From assembly GCF_900187445.1 (NCBI RefSeq), contig NZ_FYEB01000017.1:1-64000 (forward strand): a stretch of DNA of 64,000 nucleotides. Reading direction: 5' to 3'. Below, in pieces: positions 60,734-64,000 of this stretch. The translations under genes and the position numbers were made by a program. The stretch is from Pseudomonas sp. Irchel s3b2. Its GTDB lineage: Bacteria; Pseudomonadota; Gammaproteobacteria; Pseudomonadales; Pseudomonadaceae. The notes below the pieces were generated by a model. The model was not told where the DNA came from, did not search any database, and was given only the letters and a program-made list of their open reading frames with translations. The number at the start of each line of letters is the position of its first letter. The stretch's first letter is position 1.

Positions 60734-62398
60734 TTACATGTTCGGGTAAGTCGGGCCGCCAGAGCCTTCTGGCGCCACCCAGGTGATGTTCTGTGCAGGG
60801 TCCTTGATGTCGCAGGTCTTGCAGTGAACGCAGTTCTGGGCGTTGATCTGGAAGCGCTTTTCGCCGTCTTCCTGGGTCACCACTTCGTAAACACCGGCCG
60901 GGCAGTAACGCTGGGCAGGTTCATCGTACAGCGGCAGGTTCTTGGCGATCGGAATGCTCGCGTCGGCCAGCTTCAAGTGGCAAGGCTGTTCTTCTTCGTG
61001 GTTGGTCCCAGAGATGAACACCGAACTGAGTTTATCGAAGCTGATCTTGCCGTCCGGTTTCGGGTAGTCGATCTTCTTGCAGTCTGCCGCCAGTTTCAGG
61101 CAAGCGTAATCCGGCTTGGTGTCGTGCAGAGTGAACGGCAGTTTGCCGCCGAAGATGTTCTGGTCGAGCCAGTTGAAACCGGCACCGATGATCGGGCCGA
61201 ACTTGTGCATCGCCGGGCCGAAGTTGCGGCTGGCGAACAGTTCGTCGTAGAGCCAGCTCTTCTTGAACGCGTCGACGTAAGTGGTCAGCTCTTGCGTGCC
61301 GTCCTGCTCGGCAAACAGCGCGTCGGCCACGGCGTCAGCGGCGAGCATGCCGGACTTCATCGCCGTGTGGCTGCCTTTGATCTTGGCGAAGTTCAGCGTG
61401 CCGAGGTCGCAACCGATCAGCGCGCCGCCCTTGAAGACCATTTTCGGCAACGAGTTCAAGCCGCCTTTGCTGATAGCACGCGCGCCGTAGCTGATGCGCT
61501 TGCCGCCTTCAAGGTATTGCTTGAGCACCGGGTGATGCTTGAGGCGCTGGAACTCGTCGAACGGCGACAGGAAGGTGTTGCTGTAGGAAAGGTCGACGAT
61601 CAGGCCGACGACCACCTGGTTGTTTTCCAGGTGATAGAGGAACGAGCCGCCAGTGTTCTCGGTGCCCATGATGTCCAGCGGCCAACCGGCGGTGTGGACC
61701 ACCAGGCCTGGCTGGTGCTTGGCCGGGTCGATTTCCCAGATTTCTTTCAGACCGATGCCGTAATGCTGGGCGTCAGCCTCGCTGTCGAGGTTGAAACGCT
61801 TGATCAGTTGCTTGCCAATATGGCCACGGCAACCTTCGGCGAACAGCGTGTACTTGGCACGCAGTTCCATGCCCGGGGTGTACAGGCCTTCTTTCGGATT
61901 GCCTTCGCGATCAACGCCCAGATCGCCGGTGATGATTCCGCGAACCACGCCGTTCTCGTCGAACAGCGCTTCCTGGGCGGCGAAGCCCGGGTAGATTTCC
62001 ACGCCCAGGTTCTCGGCCTGCTGGGCCAGCCAGCGGCACAGGTTGCCCAGGGAGATGATGTAGTTGCCTTCGTTGTGCATGGTCTTGGGCACAAAGAAGT
62101 CAGGAATCTTCTGCGCGCTGTCGGCGTTCTTGAGCACGAAGATGTCATCGCGCGTGACTGGCGTATTCAGCGGCGCGCCGAGTTCTTTCCAGTCCGGGAA
62201 CAATTCGTTCAGGGCCCGTGGTTCGAACACGGCACCGGACAGGATGTGAGCGCCGACTTCGGAGCCTTTTTCGACCACGCAGACGCTGATTTCCTTACCG
62301 GCTTCGGCGGCCTTCTGCTTCAAACGGCAGGCGGCGGACAGGCCAGCGGGGCCGGCACCGACGATGACCACGTCGAATTCCATGTATTCGCGTTCCAC
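60734..62398 (-). CDS. Electron transfer flavoprotein-ubiquinone oxidoreductase
   Basis: A 554-residue inner-membrane-associated enzyme passing electrons from ETF to ubiquinone. FDVVIVGAGPAGLSAACRL at the N-terminus binds FAD. The single 4Fe-4S cluster is at the C-terminus (YCPAGVYEV near 507 and CVHCKTCDIKDPAQNITW near 525-542). GTG 62398 has GGAG seven bases upstream; ATG five codons later is the alternative. It is divergent from etfBA across a 546-base gap, the standard Pseudomonas order, and takes part in fatty acid and amino acid oxidation. Confidence 0.96.
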   Translation of the reverse strand: MEREYMEFDVVIVGAGPAGLSAACRLKQKAAEAGKEISVCVVEKGSEVGAHILSGAVFEPRALNELFPDWKELGAPLNTPVTRDDIFVLKNADSAQKIPDFFVPKTMHNEGNYIISLGNLCRWLAQQAENLGVEIYPGFAAQEALFDENGVVRGIITGDLGVDREGNPKEGLYTPGMELRAKYTLFAEGCRGHIGKQLIKRFNLDSEADAQHYGIGLKEIWEIDPAKHQPGLVVHTAGWPLDIMGTENTGGSFLYHLENNQVVVGLIVDLSYSNTFLSPFDEFQRLKHHPVLKQYLEGGKRISYGARAISKGGLNSLPKMVFKGGALIGCDLGTLNFAKIKGSHTAMKSGMLAADAVADALFAEQDGTQELTTYVDAFKKSWLYDELFASRNFGPAMHKFGPIIGAGFNWLDQNIFGGKLPFTLHDTKPDYACLKLAADCKKIDYPKPDGKISFDKLSSVFISGTNHEEEQPCHLKLADASIPIAKNLPLYDEPAQRYCPAGVYEVVTQEDGEKRFQINAQNCVHCKTCDIKDPAQNITWVAPEGSGGPTYPNM

Positions 62399-62944
62399 AG
62401 GCTATCTCCTACTCAAGGCTCAACAGTTTTTTTCTAATTGGAGGTTTGGCGTTGCATCCATTATTTCCTCCGGCAAACGCCGAAAGGGACAATGGATGAC
62501 CCACCTTTCTCTCTAGGTGGCGCATTATATCTACACCACTCCTAGCGTCCAATACAAACGTTTGTTTGAATTGGCTCAAAGCCAGAGAAATCAAAGTCAC
62601 GCGGCTTATGAACGGCTATTTTGCCGTATTGACCGGAATAGGCGTTCCGGTCAAGATACGGGCGGTTTTGCGCTCGCCGTAGGCTGACTGTTGGTTTCAA
62701 GAGCACCTCTAAAGACAGGGCGATGGCAATATAAGGTGATGCGCAGTGCAGGTTAGGCGTGCAGTTTACACGCCGTGATAATGAATGACTCGTGGGTCAC
62801 CACTGACGAACGGTTATCAGCCTCGTGAGCAATGTTCACCCGATACACCTGCCAGCGTTTTTAGAGGTGCCCTTGCGCCGATGAGCATCAACCGCCAGGT
62901 TCGCCTAGGCGACTTTCTTTTCACCGGAGAGTAACGAGGAATCC
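62399..62944. promoter_or_regulatory. Divergent ETF-QO / etfBA control region
   Basis: A 546-base gap without a supported gene. It holds the PsrA-type site at 62555-62568 and AT-rich promoter-like DNA on either side (CATTATATCTAC near 62523). The region from 62600 to 62930 shows no ORF or hairpin I would defend. GGAGAG precedes etfB. Confidence 0.6.
62555..62568. promoter_or_regulatory. PsrA-type operator
   Basis: CAAAC GTTT GTTTG fits the published PsrA consensus (G/C)AAAC(N4)GTTT(G/C). PsrA is the long-chain-fatty-acid-responsive TetR regulator of Pseudomonas beta-oxidation genes. The site lies between the divergent etf genes, closer to ETF-QO. Confidence 0.65.
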
Positions 62945-63694
62945 ATGAAGGTTCTTGTAGCTGTCAAACGCGTTGTGGATTACAACGTCAAGGTTCGTGT
63001 CAAGGCGGACAATTCCGGCGTCGACCTCGCTAACGTCAAGATGTCGATGAACCCGTTCTGCGAAATCGCAGTGGAAGAAGCCGTACGTCTGAAAGAGAAA
63101 GGCGTTGCGACTGAAATCGTCGTCGTCTCCATCGGCCCGTCCACCGCTCAAGAGCAACTGCGCACCGCGCTGGCTCTGGGTGCCGACCGCGCCATCCTCG
63201 TCGAATCCGCTGAAGATCTGACTTCCCTGGCCGTTGCCAAGTTGTTGAAAGCTGTTGTCGACAAGGAACAGCCTCAGCTGGTGATCCTCGGCAAACAAGC
63301 CATCGACAGCGACAACAACCAGACTGGCCAGATGCTCGCTGCATTGAGCGGTTACGGTCAGGGTACGTTCGCTTCGAAAGTCGAAGTCAGCGGCGATACC
63401 GTTGCCGTGACCCGCGAAATCGACGGCGGCGCGCAGACGGTTTCCCTGAAACTGCCGGCCATCGTCACCACCGACCTGCGTTTGAACGAGCCGCGCTACG
63501 CGTCTCTGCCAAACATCATGAAAGCCAAGAAGAAGCCTCTCGAAGTGCTGACTCCGGACGCTTTGGGCGTTTCCACCGCCTCCACCAACAAGACCCTGAA
63601 AGTCGAAGCGCCGGCTGCACGCAGCGCAGGTATCAAGGTCAAGTCGGTGGCTGAACTGGTCGAGAAACTGAAAAACGAAGCGAAGGTAATCTAA
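62945..63694 (+). CDS. etfB: Electron transfer flavoprotein subunit beta
   Basis: A 249-residue subunit. MKVLVAVKRVVDYNVKVRVK is the usual beginning; VDLANVKMSMNPFCEIAVEEAVRLKE is the conserved region around residue 29; and ILGKQAIDSDNNQTGQMLAA near 118 is the AMP-binding loop. With EtfA it forms the soluble electron carrier for acyl-CoA and other dehydrogenases. AGAGTAACGAGG upstream. Two bases separate it from etfA. Confidence 0.97.
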   Translation: MKVLVAVKRVVDYNVKVRVKADNSGVDLANVKMSMNPFCEIAVEEAVRLKEKGVATEIVVVSIGPSTAQEQLRTALALGADRAILVESAEDLTSLAVAKLLKAVVDKEQPQLVILGKQAIDSDNNQTGQMLAALSGYGQGTFASKVEVSGDTVAVTREIDGGAQTVSLKLPAIVTTDLRLNEPRYASLPNIMKAKKKPLEVLTPDALGVSTASTNKTLKVEAPAARSAGIKVKSVAELVEKLKNEAKVI

Positions 63695-63696
63695 TC

Positions 63697-64000
63697 ATGA
63701 CTATCTTGGTAATCGCTGAACACGACAACAAAGTGCTGGCCCCGGCCACGCTGAATACCGTTGCTGCTGCCGCCAAGATCGGTGGCGACATCCACGTTCT
63801 GGTTGCAGGCCAGGGCGCTGGCGCCGTGGCTGAAGCCGCTGCGAAAATCGCTGGCGTGAGCAAAGTCCTGTCTGCTGACAATGCTGCTTACGCGCATCAG
63901 CTGCCGGAAAACGTTGCTCCGCTGGTTGCAGAGCTGGGTAAGGCTTACAGCCACATCCTGGCCGCCGCCACTTCGAACGGCAAAAACATCCTGCCGCGCG
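63697..64000 (+). CDS. etfA: Electron transfer flavoprotein subunit alpha (3' truncated by window)
   Basis: The first 101 residues of EtfA, starting MTILVIAEHDNKVLAPATLN and reaching HILAAATSNGKNILPR, the N-terminal domain of the subunit. The FAD-binding C-terminal domain lies beyond the window. The start follows etfB by two bases. It partners EtfB and passes electrons to the divergently encoded ETF-QO. Confidence 0.96.
   Translation, partial: MTILVIAEHDNKVLAPATLNTVAAAAKIGGDIHVLVAGQGAGAVAEAAAKIAGVSKVLSADNAAYAHQLPENVAPLVAELGKAYSHILAAATSNGKNILPR

Noticed and set aside
60824..62437. A 537-codon plus-strand frame opposite the ETF-QO gene
   Set aside because: Same antisense effect; ETF-QO motifs on the minus strand are unmistakable.
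1..64000. CRISPR arrays, prophage, tRNA or integration sites
   Set aside because: I looked for regular short repeats with spacers, tRNA-like cloverleafs with CCA, and phage genes. The repeats present are REP-type palindromes without regular spacing, and no phage genes were found.

Overview
The window looks like chromosomal DNA of a fluorescent-group Pseudomonas. The evidence is high GC, the gene orders lpxK-kdsB-murB, rne/rluC and yceD-rpmF-plsX-fabDG-acpP-fabF-pabC-mltG-tmk-holB-pilZ-tatD, and many copies of REP elements of the GGAGCGGGCTTGCTCGCGAA and GGAGCGAGGCTTGCCCGCGAA types that are abundant in that group. No tRNA, rRNA, CRISPR array, prophage or intact insertion sequence was seen. All identifications come from reading the sequence and from remembered family knowledge; no search was run.

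Layout. 1-800: the tail of an unidentified gene, then a roughly 560 bp intergenic element made of two long inverted arms around a REP. 802-8306: DUF2062, comEC, then the envelope operon exbB-exbD-lpxK-Trm112-kdsB-PTP-murB. 8542-12912: a molybdenum hydroxylase operon (iron-sulfur subunit, Tat-exported molybdopterin subunit, XdhC-like and MobA-like maturation factors). 13042-15316: a small unknown gene, an EamA exporter and a LysR regulator. 15577-22827: rne, divergent rluC, a HAD phosphatase, sppA, maf. 22932-33150: the fatty acid synthesis and housekeeping cluster. 33199-36653: an RgsA-like small RNA, a TetR regulator, a stand-alone MoaA-like radical SAM protein, a lipoprotein and DUF1285. 36711: a family I lipase lacking a signal peptide.

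37834-58399 is the accessory, carbon-catabolic half. A FadR-type regulator, an SMP-30 lactonase, an SDR sugar dehydrogenase and an AraFGH-type ABC importer form one block. dgoK-dgoA-dgoD, a DgoT-like transporter and an IclR regulator form a second. The two blocks lie about 9 kb apart, yet the leader before the SDR gene and the leader before dgoK share the same promoter, operator-like palindrome and ribosome binding site. This suggests one regulon that takes up an aldose (galactose and/or arabinose), oxidises it to the aldonate and cleaves it through the De Ley-Doudoroff route. The SDR leader also encodes a 55-codon ORF with a terminator-like hairpin inside it, a candidate attenuator. Between the blocks sit an unusual GntR / ADP-ribosylglycohydrolase / NCS1 permease / PfkB kinase operon (candidate nucleoside-salvage system), small stress-type genes, a three-hairpin cloverleaf repeat and an MFS gene inactivated by an internal deletion and frameshift.

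58400-64000: a zinc alcohol dehydrogenase with a divergent AraC regulator, ETF-ubiquinone oxidoreductase, and divergent etfBA (etfA cut by the window end). The shared etf intergenic region carries a site matching the PsrA consensus.
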